From: Bordetella parapertussis
GTDB taxonomy: Bacteria; Pseudomonadota; Gammaproteobacteria; Burkholderiales; Burkholderiaceae_C
Direction: 5' to 3'
Assembly (NCBI GenBank): GCA_945882755.1
Contig: CAMCWS010000001.1
Coordinates: 1-64,000 of the forward strand
DNA: 64,000 nucleotides
A program made the translations under genes and the position numbers. Positions 7,275 to 15,752 of this stretch are shown one piece after another (position 1 is the stretch's first letter; every line of letters starts with the position of its first letter). The notes under the pieces are model-generated. The model saw nothing but the letters and a program-made list of their open reading frames with translations, had not been told where the DNA came from and did no database searches.

Positions 7275-8024
7275 ATGGCCTACAAAACAAAGCGTTTTCA
7301 CACATCCATGTTTGAGCAAATGCTGTTTCCCAACGACATTGAAGGTGTCTTGATGGAGATGGAGTTCACCTCTGACATGTTGAATCAAGCTGCCGAATTT
7401 CGGCAAAACGTGCTCATGAACGGACTAACCCGCTTCAATTCGCACTGTCCACAATGGCGTCGCCCGGTCAATGTCGAGCGGGTCATTTTGGTGGTGGGTC
7501 AGGTGGAGTCCGACCCCTCCCTGAAGCACGGCATCCAAAGCCTTAGAACCAACCATGCTTTGCTCAAAGCGGTTTGTCAGGCCAATGCCGATGCCTACAT
7601 CGTCTACAAGCCCCATCCCTTGGTCTGGTCCGACCTTCAGGCCAAGCAAAGCAAGCAGCAAGACCCGCTTTTGTGGTGCGACGAGTGTGTGGGCGATGTG
7701 TCGCTGAGTCATTTGTTACCCAAAGTCAACGAGGTTCATGTCATGACTTCGTTGGCGGGTTTTGAGGGATTGCTTCGCGGTAAAAAAGTCAGCTGCTATG
7801 GCCGCTCTTTCTATGCTGGCTGGGGCCTGACCACCGACATGGTGCCCATGCCCAGCCGTCCACGCCAACTCAATGTCGATGAACTGGTGGCAGGTGCAAT
7901 GTTCAGCTATCCCCGCTATATGAACCGGCTTGAGGGCAGGGTACGCAGTACCCCAGATATGCCACTCAGTGGAGAGCTGGGCTCTTGGCGTACAAAGCCC
8001 CTAATGCTCTCAGCAAGGGCTTAA
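7275..8024 (+). CDS. Short KpsC-like protein (C-terminal half-domain)
   Basis: A 249-residue protein homologous to the last part of the KpsC second lobe. It has [58 protein letters not shown] and [19 protein letters not shown]. The N-terminal subdomain (WGRKPS and EDGF motifs) is absent. It has its own promoter-like sequence and an AAGGTTAAGG upstream of the ATG, so it may be expressed. It could be a truncated duplicate of kpsC or an accessory protein derived from it. Its stop overlaps the convergent efp stop by 4 nt. Confidence 0.65.
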   Translation: MAYKTKRFHTSMFEQMLFPNDIEGVLMEMEFTSDMLNQAAEFRQNVLMNGLTRFNSHCPQWRRPVNVERVILVVGQVESDPSLKHGIQSLRTNHALLKAVCQANADAYIVYKPHPLVWSDLQAKQSKQQDPLLWCDECVGDVSLSHLLPKVNEVHVMTSLAGFEGLLRGKKVSCYGRSFYAGWGLTTDMVPMPSRPRQLNVDELVAGAMFSYPRYMNRLEGRVRSTPDMPLSGELGSWRTKPLMLSARA

Positions 8025-8575
8025 ACGCGCTTGCGGTATTCGGCGGTACGGGTGTCGATTTCCACCTTGTCACCTTGTGCCACAAAAATAGGCACATTGA
8101 TATCAAATCCAGTGGCAATTTTGGCGGGCTTGAGCACCTTGCCTGAGGTATCGCCTTTGACCGCGGGTTCTGTCCAAGTAATTTCACGCACCACGCTGGT
8201 GGGCAATTCCACGGAAATCGCCTTGCCGTCATAAAACACCACCTCAGCGGTCATACCGTCTTCAAGGTAGTTAAGCGAATCGCCCATGTTTTCGTTTTCC
8301 ACTTCGTATTGGTTGAACTCGGTGTCCATCCACACATACATGGGGTCGGCAAAGTAAGAATAGGTGCATTCTTTCTTGTCCAAAATGATTTGGTCCATCT
8401 TGTCGTCAGCCTTGAACACCACCTCGGTGTTGAAGTTGGCAATCAAGCTTTTGAGCTTCATGCGCACGGTAGCGGAGTTACGTCCACCACGGCTGTATTC
8501 GGTTTTGAGAACGACCATGGGGTCTTTGCCGTGCATGATGACGTTGCCGGCGCGAATTTCTTGAGCGATTTTCAT
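8021..8575 (-). CDS. efp: Translation elongation factor P
   Basis: A full-length EF-P (184 residues) that rescues ribosomes stalled at polyproline stretches. The loop tip reads YSRGGRNSA with Arg at position 32. This residue is rhamnosylated by EarP in the beta/gammaproteobacterial type, in contrast to lysine-modified EF-P. Domain III ends with [17 protein letters not shown]. earP lies 30 bp upstream on the same strand, so modifier and substrate are co-transcribed. Confidence 0.98.
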   Translation of the reverse strand: MKIAQEIRAGNVIMHGKDPMVVLKTEYSRGGRNSATVRMKLKSLIANFNTEVVFKADDKMDQIILDKKECTYSYFADPMYVWMDTEFNQYEVENENMGDSLNYLEDGMTAEVVFYDGKAISVELPTSVVREITWTEPAVKGDTSGKVLKPAKIATGFDINVPIFVAQGDKVEIDTRTAEYRKRV

Positions 8576-8605
8576 AAGGGTAGGTAGCTTGGAAAAGCGG
8601 CTATT

Positions 8606-9679
8606 TTAGCCGTGCGTCGCCACCAAGCTTTCCAAGCGGGTGAGCAAGTCGGTTTGGGCTTGCAAAGATTGCTTTAAAGCCTGAGCCCAAGCGGTCCATT
8701 CGGCCATGTTAGATGGGTTGAGCAAAGGCAGTGGTGTGGGCTGATCGGCATTCCACGCTAGGTGCGCTTGCACCACCACGTCGGGGGCATGGGTGGCTTT
8801 TAAAAATGCCTCCAGTTTGGCGTGGTGAACCCCATCGTCTTGGCGGTAGATCTGCCATAAAAGGGCCTTGCCTGCCCAGATGGCGCGTATCAGAGAGTCT
8901 TCTCCACGCACCAAGTTCAGGTCTTGTGCTGCCAGCATCGCATCAAAACCAGGGTGGCTGAGGTAGGGCAGTTCTTCTAGGACGAACTTTGTGGGTACTG
9001 ACCACCCCTGTAGCGCCTGTCGCACCGCTTGCGTGGCGCGGCCTGCGGTGACACTCAGCACCACGCCTTGGGGCAAGTCATTTAACTGCTGTAGCCATAA
9101 CCCCAAGCTGGCTGGTTCGTAGCAAAACAGGCTGATCTTTAGCGCCGATGGATGGTGTGGGGCGTGTTTCCCGACTGAACCCGTCATGCCTGAATTCGTC
9201 ATGGCCGACAGGCCACCCATCACCCCGCCACTGTCCTCGGTCAAGCCAGGGTAGTAAAACCACTTTGTCATGCCTTTGGCCGGGCCGCTCATCACAGGCG
9301 AGGGCAGACCATGGTTACGCACCGCCGCAGCTTCCGCGCTGAAATACTCGAGGTTGATCCAGACCGGTGCTTTAGGCCAAGCAGCCATGGCGGCTTGAAA
9401 TGTTTGCGGTAGGTCACAGCCAAAGGCCTCGATCACCACATCGGCTTTCGCATACGGTGCGAGAGCCGCGTTGTCATCAGGCCAAGCCAGCACCTTCACC
9501 CCTTCACAACCTTCGGGGGCCATCCATTGCAGGGCGCTTGCATCATCAACGTACAGCGTGACTTGCTTTTGCCGCTGGGCCAACTGCGCAGCCAGTCGCC
9601 AACAAACACCTAGGTCGCCGTGGTTGTCCACCACGCGGCAAAAAATCACCCAATGATGCAATGGGCTAGACCTCGTCAA
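8606..9679 (-). CDS. earP: EF-P arginine rhamnosyltransferase
   Basis: A 357-residue GT-B enzyme that transfers rhamnose from TDP-beta-L-rhamnose to Arg32 of EF-P. The N-terminal RVVDNHGDLGVCWRLA carries the two conserved aspartates (D18 and D22 here). The C-terminal LVRGEDSLIRAIWAGKALLW with QIYRQDDGVHHAKL is the donor-binding signature with its glutamate. The gene lies directly before efp and overlaps the DUF1501 gene by 4 nt (ATGA). Assignment is firm because enzyme and Arg-type substrate sit together. Confidence 0.97.
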   Translation of the reverse strand: MTRSSPLHHWVIFCRVVDNHGDLGVCWRLAAQLAQRQKQVTLYVDDASALQWMAPEGCEGVKVLAWPDDNAALAPYAKADVVIEAFGCDLPQTFQAAMAAWPKAPVWINLEYFSAEAAAVRNHGLPSPVMSGPAKGMTKWFYYPGLTEDSGGVMGGLSAMTNSGMTGSVGKHAPHHPSALKISLFCYEPASLGLWLQQLNDLPQGVVLSVTAGRATQAVRQALQGWSVPTKFVLEELPYLSHPGFDAMLAAQDLNLVRGEDSLIRAIWAGKALLWQIYRQDDGVHHAKLEAFLKATHAPDVVVQAHLAWNADQPTPLPLLNPSNMAEWTAWAQALKQSLQAQTDLLTRLESLVATHG

Positions 9680-10866
9680 GAACCAAACACCGGCAGCGCT
9701 TCAAACTTGCCATTCAACAAAGCTTGGCTGTCAGCCCCCATCCATGACGACATCAAGGTGGCGTAGACGCGGCGAAAGTCGGTGGTGTGCTGCACATTGC
9801 CGTCAGCATTCAAATCGCTCAGGCTAGGGGCTTGGCCGTAGTGACCACCTTTGAGGGCTTGGCCCACCAAATACACCTGATTGGCCGTGCCGTGGTCGGT
9901 GCCTAGGCTGGTGTTCTCCGCAGCGCGGCGGCCAAACTCGGAATACACCATCACCGTCACGTCTTTGTCGCGGCCAATGCGCTTCATGTCTTGCATGAAG
10001 CCGCTCACACCATCGGACACATAGGTGAGCAAGCGCTGGTGTTGCTCAGCTTGATGCACATGGGTGTCAAAAGCATTGTGGCGGTAGGCCGTTTGGTAGA
10101 TGCGTGTGGGCAATTGGGCGTTGATCATGGCCGCCACTTTGGGCAAGTCCATGGGCAAGATGCCGTAGTCCACCGGTGTCTTGTAGTTGCGCCACGCGGT
10201 TCGCACTTGCGCCGAGGCTTGCCTGGCGCTTTGCGCCACCTCTTCCAAAAACTGCTGTGACGCATTGCCACTGGCCACCCCGCTGCCCATGTCGGTATCA
10301 ATCAGTGGACGGCTTTGGTACAGCCCTTTGCGACCAAAGCGCTCGGGGTCGTCAAACACCACCGGCACATGCTTAGCGGCACGCACAGCCAGCGACTGTC
10401 GCTCATCAATATTCACCAAAAAATTGGGCGTGAGTTGCGGGTCGATGGCGTCAGCCAAGCGACCCAGCCAGCCGTAAGGCTCGCCGCCATTGGGCACACC
10501 GGTATGCCAGTAGGCGGCCGAGGTGAAGTGCGAATAAGACGGGTTGTCATAGCCGCAGCCATGCACCACCGCCATCTGCCCCTCTTTGAACAAGCGCTCA
10601 AAACCCGCCATGCCAGGGTTGAAGCCGTAGTGGTCATCGATCTTGCGAAGTTTGTTGGGGCGCATACCTATCTTGGGGCGTAAGCGGTAATAGGTGTCAT
10701 CCGCATAGGGCACCAAAGTGTTGAAACCGTCGTTGGCGCCGGTGAGTTCCACCACCACCAAGATGCGCTTGTTGTCTGCTGCGAAAGAGGGGTTGCCAAA
10801 GGGCAGGGCGGTGCCCAAGCCAAGACCTGCCAAACCATGTAAGAACTGTCTTCTAGGGTTGTTCAT
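9676..10866 (-). CDS. DUF1501 protein, Tat-exported
   Basis: A 396-residue protein. The N-terminus NNPRRQFLHGLAGLGLGTALP is a twin-arginine signal. The DUF1501 (sulfatase-like fold) core includes VVVELTGANDGFNTLVPY, VVHGCGYDNPSYSHF, TVMVYSEFGRRAAENTSLGTDHGTANQVYLVG and a final LMSSWMG. It is nearly always encoded after a DUF1800 gene, as here, 3 bp apart. The biochemical role of the pair is not established. It probably acts in the periplasm, and linkage to earP/efp seems to be operon sharing only. Confidence 0.9.
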   Translation of the reverse strand: MNNPRRQFLHGLAGLGLGTALPFGNPSFAADNKRILVVVELTGANDGFNTLVPYADDTYYRLRPKIGMRPNKLRKIDDHYGFNPGMAGFERLFKEGQMAVVHGCGYDNPSYSHFTSAAYWHTGVPNGGEPYGWLGRLADAIDPQLTPNFLVNIDERQSLAVRAAKHVPVVFDDPERFGRKGLYQSRPLIDTDMGSGVASGNASQQFLEEVAQSARQASAQVRTAWRNYKTPVDYGILPMDLPKVAAMINAQLPTRIYQTAYRHNAFDTHVHQAEQHQRLLTYVSDGVSGFMQDMKRIGRDKDVTVMVYSEFGRRAAENTSLGTDHGTANQVYLVGQALKGGHYGQAPSLSDLNADGNVQHTTDFRRVYATLMSSWMGADSQALLNGKFEALPVFGS

Positions 10867-10869
10867 GGC

Positions 10870-12690
10870 TTATCCCAATTGGTAGGCTGGCAGCGACAAG
10901 ATCACATGCAAGGCATTGCGTAAAGCGTCTTCCATGTAGCTGTCGGCCTCTAGGAGCTTGGTGGTGCCCAAATCTTGGCTGAGCATGGCGGCGATCTTGG
11001 CTTGCACCTCTGGTGACACCTTCACTGACACAAACCGCTTGACCAAATACGCCACCGCGTCATCGGTGGTTGTGCATTTGGCTTGGCGCAACATGGCCGA
11101 CACATTCAGCTGAGCAGTACGGCGTTCTATGGGCTTGACGTTTTCAATGGCTTTGCGCCAAGCGTGGTAGCTGGCCAAGCGGGTGTTGAAGTCTTCGTCG
11201 CGGTCGCCTTGGTTGGACATAGACATCTCGCCCGAGCCTTTGCCATCCGGTTTGGTCGCCGTGGTGATGTCTTGGCCTTGGGCCAATTTGTCAGCCACCG
11301 GCTCAATTTGGTAAATACCATTGGCCACGCGATCGGGCGCCACGAAATTGATGGGCGGATACACCGTGTCATAAATCACATTGCCCCGCGCCAACAGCAA
11401 GCCCGGCGTGATCCAACTGCGCCCATGGGCCCAGCCCGCCACATTGGGTGGGTAAAACAACTTTTGGCCCAGCATTTCTGACTGTTCGTTGAAGTCCGGA
11501 ATGCCTGGCACCGCTGTGAGCCCCATTTTTTTATAGGTGGAAATCAGCAACTCCACCGGTGGCTTGATGCGGGTGGCGACCGACGCTTGACTGTAAAAAT
11601 CTTTAGACAGCAACACCGTTTCCATGAAGGCGGCGATGTCATAGTTCGAGTCACGCAGCAGCTTGCCCAGTCGTTGCTGAAAGGCGGGGGACAAATCTTC
11701 ACGTACGAAGTAGCGGTAGAGCTTGCCCGACACATACTCAGCGGTGACGGGCTGAGCTAACAAAATATCAATCACCTGCTCGCCGGTAAAGCGTCCGGTG
11801 CGGCTCAAAATGGTTTTCTCGCCATCGTCGTGTTGCTGGGGGTTGATGACAAAGCGCAGGTCGTTGTAGTTCCAGCCGGTGAAAGCCCGTGCGGCTTCCT
11901 TGATGTCTTGTTCTGTGTAATTGCCCACCCCCATGGTGAACAACTCCATGATTTCACGCGCAAAGTTTTCGTTCGGTGCGCCTTTGAGGTTCACACCGGC
12001 ATCCAGAAAAGCCAACATCGCAGGGTCTTTGGCCACCGCCACCATCAGGTCACGAAATTTACCCGTGGCATGTTGGCGCAGCAATTCATTTTGAATATTC
12101 AGCTTGCGGTAGTCGCGTACTGTTTCTTCGGTGGTGGCAAAGTGGCCGTGCCAAAACAGCGTCATCTTTTCTTGGAAGGGGCGCGGCGTGGTGAGCATGC
12201 GGTTGGCCCACCAATAGCCCAAACGGTGGGTTTCCAAACGCGACACCCTGAGCCAATACAAATAGCGGTCAGCCACTTGCTGCACACGGCGGTTGCCACC
12301 TGGTTTGACTTTCACACCCAGGGCTTGGCCCGTGGCCTTGGCCAAATCAGTGGCTGCTGGTCGTGAGGCGGCAAAGGGCTCTAAACCGGCGTCATGCGCC
12401 CCCGAGTCTTCAAAAGCTTGCGACTTGTCCGGTATCGCCGCGTAGCGCACCATCTGCTTGACGGCTTGCGAAGGTGTTAACCGTGCCAAGCGCTGTATCT
12501 CATTGGGTGTGGCACCAAAGCCTGCACGTTCGAGCAAGTGTTTGGCTTTCTCTTCGTTCCACTCGCTAGGGGCCAAGGCTTGCAGGTCGTTGCCCCATGG
12601 GTCTGTCGAGGGGGTGGCTTGTGCCCAGCCACTGAGTAACATCACGCTAAAGAATAGCGTTGCATGTGTTTTGCGTTGCAATGTTGTCAT
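10870..12690 (-). CDS. DUF1800 family protein, exported
   Basis: A protein of about 606 residues with a Sec signal (TLQRKTHATLFFSVMLLSGW, cut after AQA). The DUF1800 core contains AKHLLERAGFGATPNEIQRL, RLGYWWANRMLTT, EKMTLFWHGHFATT, NFAREIMELFTMGVGNYTEQD, EAARAFTGWN and PPNVAGWAHGRSWITPG. The DUF1800/DUF1501 pair is common in proteobacteria and planctomycetes but its function is unknown. I placed the start at the ATG at 12690 because it begins directly with the signal peptide. ATG 12702 and 12729 are further upstream, and the last overlaps the divergent gene. Confidence 0.88.
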   Translation of the reverse strand: MTTLQRKTHATLFFSVMLLSGWAQATPSTDPWGNDLQALAPSEWNEEKAKHLLERAGFGATPNEIQRLARLTPSQAVKQMVRYAAIPDKSQAFEDSGAHDAGLEPFAASRPAATDLAKATGQALGVKVKPGGNRRVQQVADRYLYWLRVSRLETHRLGYWWANRMLTTPRPFQEKMTLFWHGHFATTEETVRDYRKLNIQNELLRQHATGKFRDLMVAVAKDPAMLAFLDAGVNLKGAPNENFAREIMELFTMGVGNYTEQDIKEAARAFTGWNYNDLRFVINPQQHDDGEKTILSRTGRFTGEQVIDILLAQPVTAEYVSGKLYRYFVREDLSPAFQQRLGKLLRDSNYDIAAFMETVLLSKDFYSQASVATRIKPPVELLISTYKKMGLTAVPGIPDFNEQSEMLGQKLFYPPNVAGWAHGRSWITPGLLLARGNVIYDTVYPPINFVAPDRVANGIYQIEPVADKLAQGQDITTATKPDGKGSGEMSMSNQGDRDEDFNTRLASYHAWRKAIENVKPIERRTAQLNVSAMLRQAKCTTTDDAVAYLVKRFVSVKVSPEVQAKIAAMLSQDLGTTKLLEADSYMEDALRNALHVILSLPAYQLG

Positions 12691-12727
12691 GCCAAAAATC
12701 ATAACCCTCTGACTGTCTATCACCCTC

Positions 12728-13114
12728 ATGAAAATCGCTAGCCGTGTTCTGTTTGTTGTCGCCTGTGTGATCAGTGCGGCAACAGTATTGTTGGCCGCTT
12801 ATGTGGCGCATCAGGGTGAGGCGCTGAGTCCTGCGTCTTTGAAGTCTTTGCAGTCGGCTTTGCAATTGCAGCACATCCACGCTTTGGCATTGGCGGGTGT
12901 GTGTGCTGTGGCCATGTTGCATACCGCCAGCAAAAGCTTGCTGTTGTCTGCACTCTTGTTCACTGCGGGTTTGCTCATGTTCAGCCTCAATATTTGCCTG
13001 ATCCACCTTGCCGGCATCACGGTTTTCAGAGCCTTCACGCCTTATGGCGGCATGGCGTTTGTGGCCGCTTGGTTGGCCTTGGCGGCTTGGGCTTGGCGAC
13101 TTCGACTTAACTGA
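12728..13114 (+). CDS. DUF423 family small membrane protein
   Basis: A 128-residue protein with four predicted transmembrane helices. DUF423 features are the N-terminal ASRVLFVVACVISAATVLLAAYVAH, the motif LQSALQLQHIHALAL and the C-terminal FRAFTPYGGMAFVAAWLALA. Such proteins occur widely as single inner-membrane genes without known function. It starts about 38 bp from the divergent DUF1800 gene, so the two share a short promoter space. Confidence 0.85.
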   Translation: MKIASRVLFVVACVISAATVLLAAYVAHQGEALSPASLKSLQSALQLQHIHALALAGVCAVAMLHTASKSLLLSALLFTAGLLMFSLNICLIHLAGITVFRAFTPYGGMAFVAAWLALAAWAWRLRLN

Positions 13115-13381
13115 TCAACGCTTGTCTTCTATGCTTTGATTAGGCACTTCGCGTACCTCCGCCTCGATGATGTCGTCGTCCGATCGGCGGGTGCGCATGT
13201 GTTGTGCTGCTTGTTTTTTCCATTGACGGTAACTGCTGAAAATCACGGCCATTTGCGGTTTTTTGCCAGTGATCAACCAGCGCAGCAGGCTCAGCATCAA
13301 GCCCAGCAAGGAAAACAGCAGCACCACCGACAGCAACATGATTGCTATCAATAGGAAAAAGATTTTGATCAGCCAGTTCAT
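13115..13381 (-). CDS. Small membrane protein, function unknown
   Basis: An 88-residue protein. Residues 1-38 form one long hydrophobic stretch or two close helices, followed by a basic segment (WLITGKKP, YRQWKKQ, MRTRR) and an acidic tail (DDDIIEAEVREV). The end with DDIIEAEVRE resembles small envelope proteins of Burkholderiales that I cannot name. It converges with the DUF423 gene with no space between the stops. Confidence 0.65.
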   Translation of the reverse strand: MNWLIKIFFLLIAIMLLSVVLLFSLLGLMLSLLRWLITGKKPQMAVIFSSYRQWKKQAAQHMRTRRSDDDIIEAEVREVPNQSIEDKR

Positions 13382-13464
13382 GGCTTCATTCTCGCTGACA
13401 ACATGGGGTCAACCCTGAGTTACTTTGGCTCTAAACTGTATGACATTCTTTCAAGGACTTCACC

Positions 13465-13758
13465 ATGCCAAAAGCCTATTTGTTAAGCGTCTACCATGAA
13501 ATCAAAGACGCCGATGCTGTTGCCGCCTATGCCAAGTTGGCACTTCCAGCCATCCAAGCCGCTGGCGGCACATTTTTAGTCCGAGGCATGCCCGCCGCTG
13601 TGAAGGAACACGGCAAGATGGAACGCACTGTGTTGATTGAGTTCGCCGACCTTGCCACCGCCATGGCGGTGTACGACAGCCCTGGCTACCAAGCGGCCTT
13701 GGTCGCATTAGGGAACAACGCGGTGGTGCGGGACATGCGCATCATCGAAGGCGTCTGA
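13465..13758 (+). CDS. DUF1330 domain protein
   Basis: A 97-residue protein with the ferredoxin-like alpha-beta-barrel pattern of DUF1330: AYLLSVYHEIKDADAVAAYA, LPAIQAAGGTFLVRG, RTVLIEFADLATAMAVYDSP and GYQAAL. These small dimeric proteins are sometimes linked to catabolic genes, but no general activity is known. An AAGGACTT ribosome site precedes the ATG. An aminotransferase gene follows 2 bp after the stop, so they are co-transcribed. Confidence 0.88.
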   Translation: MPKAYLLSVYHEIKDADAVAAYAKLALPAIQAAGGTFLVRGMPAAVKEHGKMERTVLIEFADLATAMAVYDSPGYQAALVALGNNAVVRDMRIIEGV

Positions 13759-13760
13759 GC

Positions 13761-14963
13761 ATGGCTGATTTAAGTCAACGTGCTTTAGGTTTAGGCACTG
13801 AAAACGCCTTCGTGGTGTTGGCCGAGGTCAACAAGCTGATTCGAGAAGGCCGCAACATCATCTCGTTTTGCATTGGTCAGCCCGACTTTGCCACGCCTCA
13901 GCACATTCAAGATGCCGGCATAGCAGCCATTCAGCAAGGCAAGCATGGTTACACACCATCAGCCGGCATCCCCGAGCTGCGCCAAGCTGCTGCAGACTAT
14001 TTTTCCCGCACCCGTGGCATTCAGGTGGATGCAGACGACGTGGTGGTGGGTGCGGGTGCCAAGCCCTTCATCGGCTACACGATTCAATCGGTCACCGACT
14101 ACGGGGCAGGTGACGAGGTCATCTACCCCGTGCCAGGTTTCCCTATTTACGACTCGCAAATCAAAGCCAATGGCGCGGTGGGTGTCCCTATCTACCTGCG
14201 TGAGTCCCGCAACTTCGGCTTCGACCCGCAAGAACTGGCTGACAAGATCACGCCCAAAACCAAGCTGTTGATTCTGAATTCCCCGCAAAACCCCACCGGC
14301 GGCATCATCCCCAAGGCGGACTTGGAAGCGATCGCTGAGATTTTGCGCAAGCACCCGCAGGTGTGGGTGTTCGCCGATGAAATTTACGGTCAACTGGTCT
14401 ATGACGGGGAGTTCAACTCCATCGCTTCTTTGCCCGGCATGCAAGAGCGCACCATCCTCTCGGATGGGTGCTCCAAAACATGGGCCATGACGGGCTGGCG
14501 TTTGGGTTTTACCGCCAACAAAAAGTTGGCTCCTTACTTCACCAACTGGATCACCAACACCGAGTCGTGTGCCTCGCACATCACCCAGTGGGCCGGTGTG
14601 GCGGCCTTGAATGGCCCGCAAGACGATGCCCATCACATGCGTGAGGTGTTTTTGAAGCGTCGAAACCTGATTGTGAGCTTGCTGAACCAACTTCCCGGCG
14701 TGAAGTGCCAAAGCCCAGGTGGTGCGTTCTACGCATGGCCCAATGTCACCGAGGCTTGTCGCCTGACACGTTGCGCTGACTCCGAGGAATTTCGCAAGCG
14801 TTTGTTGCTTGAAGCGGGTGTGGCCGTATTGGCTGATATCCATTTTGGGCCGCGTGTGCCAGGTGATGGCCAGCATATTCGCTTTAGCTATGCGGCGTCT
14901 GACGAAGCCATTCATGCCGGTTTGCAGCGCATGGGCGACTTCATCAAGAAAAACAGCGTTTAA
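13761..14963 (+). CDS. Class I/II PLP-dependent aminotransferase
   Basis: A 400-residue fold-type I aminotransferase. It has ISFCIGQPDFATP, HGYTPSAGIPELRQAAA, the NSPQNPTGG motif, FADEIYGQLVYDG and the PLP lysine (K239) in SDGCSKTWAMTGWRLG, then a C-terminal RFSYAASDEAI substrate-carboxylate region. It most resembles aspartate/aromatic aminotransferases of the AspB group; the real substrate pair cannot be read from sequence. Co-transcribed with the DUF1330 gene. Confidence 0.9.
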   Translation: MADLSQRALGLGTENAFVVLAEVNKLIREGRNIISFCIGQPDFATPQHIQDAGIAAIQQGKHGYTPSAGIPELRQAAADYFSRTRGIQVDADDVVVGAGAKPFIGYTIQSVTDYGAGDEVIYPVPGFPIYDSQIKANGAVGVPIYLRESRNFGFDPQELADKITPKTKLLILNSPQNPTGGIIPKADLEAIAEILRKHPQVWVFADEIYGQLVYDGEFNSIASLPGMQERTILSDGCSKTWAMTGWRLGFTANKKLAPYFTNWITNTESCASHITQWAGVAALNGPQDDAHHMREVFLKRRNLIVSLLNQLPGVKCQSPGGAFYAWPNVTEACRLTRCADSEEFRKRLLLEAGVAVLADIHFGPRVPGDGQHIRFSYAASDEAIHAGLQRMGDFIKKNSV

Positions 14964-15051
14964 GCCGCGTTCATGTTCTGCCCACTGGTGCCGATGTATT
15001 GAGGGTCAAGAGGTGTGTTTCGCGCCTAGACTCTTTTTGCAAGGCATCAGC

Positions 15052-15177
15052 ATGGGCTACCTGATTTCTTTTTTACTCGGCATATTTGTTGCCACCGTGG
15101 GTGTCAGCGGTGCGGCTTCGGTGCTGGATAAAGCGGTGAAAACCACCCAGATCTATATGCAAGAGTCCGTTAAATAG
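15052..15177 (+). CDS. 41-residue single-span membrane peptide
   Basis: A small ORF with a good ribosome site (CAAGG, 8-9 bases before ATG). It encodes one transmembrane helix (YLISFLLGIFVATVGVSGAA) followed by an amphipathic tail ending YMQESVK. The last 8 bases overlap the convergent cvpA stop. Small proteins of this kind accompany many Burkholderiales metabolic genes, but I do not recognise the family. Confidence 0.5.
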   Translation: MGYLISFLLGIFVATVGVSGAASVLDKAVKTTQIYMQESVK

Positions 15178-15661
15178 GCTCTTTGTCGCTGGGTGCGACG
15201 CTGGACTTCATGTGTTCCAGCAAAAAGCGTGTGACGCTTTCCTCAGCAGTGCCTTTCCACCATGTCGATTCTCGCCAAGCGGTGAGGTCAATCATGGCCG
15301 ACACCAGCAGCAACACAAACACCCCTGAGACCATGCCAAACACACCGCCTAAGGTGCGGTGCGCGGGTTGTGGCCCGCTGCGGGTGAAGAGTTTTCGGTG
15401 CAAAACCACCGCTTGGTGGCCAATGAACAAGGTAACGATCAATGCGATGAGTGCGCCCATATCGTCGCGCAGAGCTTCACCTGGGCCGCCAAGGGGCAAC
15501 CAAGCGCCGATGGAGGGGCCTAGCTTGACAACAGCCACAAACGCCGCCACAAAACCCAGCATAGATAAAGCTTGCGGCAACCATCCGCGGTAAGCGCCAA
15601 TACCAATGGAACACAGGATGGTTATCAAAAATAACCAATCCAATAAACTTAAGCCCGCCAT
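15170..15661 (-). CDS. CvpA family membrane protein
   Basis: A 163-residue protein with four predicted helices. The CvpA pattern is LDWLFLITILCSIGIGAYRGW near the N-terminus, ALSMLGFVAAFVAV, GFVAAFVAVVKLGPSIGAWL, LIALIVTLFIGHQ and the later RTLGGVFGMVSGVFVLLLV. CvpA was named for its need in colicin V production and is linked to envelope and purine metabolism in enterobacteria. Here it stands alone and is not next to purF. Confidence 0.85.
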   Translation of the reverse strand: MAGLSLLDWLFLITILCSIGIGAYRGWLPQALSMLGFVAAFVAVVKLGPSIGAWLPLGGPGEALRDDMGALIALIVTLFIGHQAVVLHRKLFTRSGPQPAHRTLGGVFGMVSGVFVLLLVSAMIDLTAWRESTWWKGTAEESVTRFLLEHMKSSVAPSDKEPI

Positions 15662-15664
15662 TCT

Positions 15665-15730
15665 TATTGTTTTCGCAAAATAGATTAAAACGAGTTACAT
15701 AATTACTCTCATCTTAAGCGAAAAACAATA
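15665..15730. promoter_or_regulatory. Separated inverted repeat upstream of cvpA
   Basis: TATTGTTTTCGC (15665-15676) faces GCGAAAAACAATA (15718-15730), complementary apart from one extra A, with about 41 AT-rich bases between. The region is the only space between the globin-like gene and cvpA. It could be two operator half-sites around the cvpA promoter, or a large transcript hairpin. The role is unproven. Confidence 0.35.
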
Positions 15731-15752
15731 ATTGACTATAAATTCATCAAAT

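Noticed and set aside
13959-14915. Antisense open frame of 318 codons opposite the aminotransferase
   Set aside because: The plus-strand protein has all catalytic motifs; the antisense product has none.
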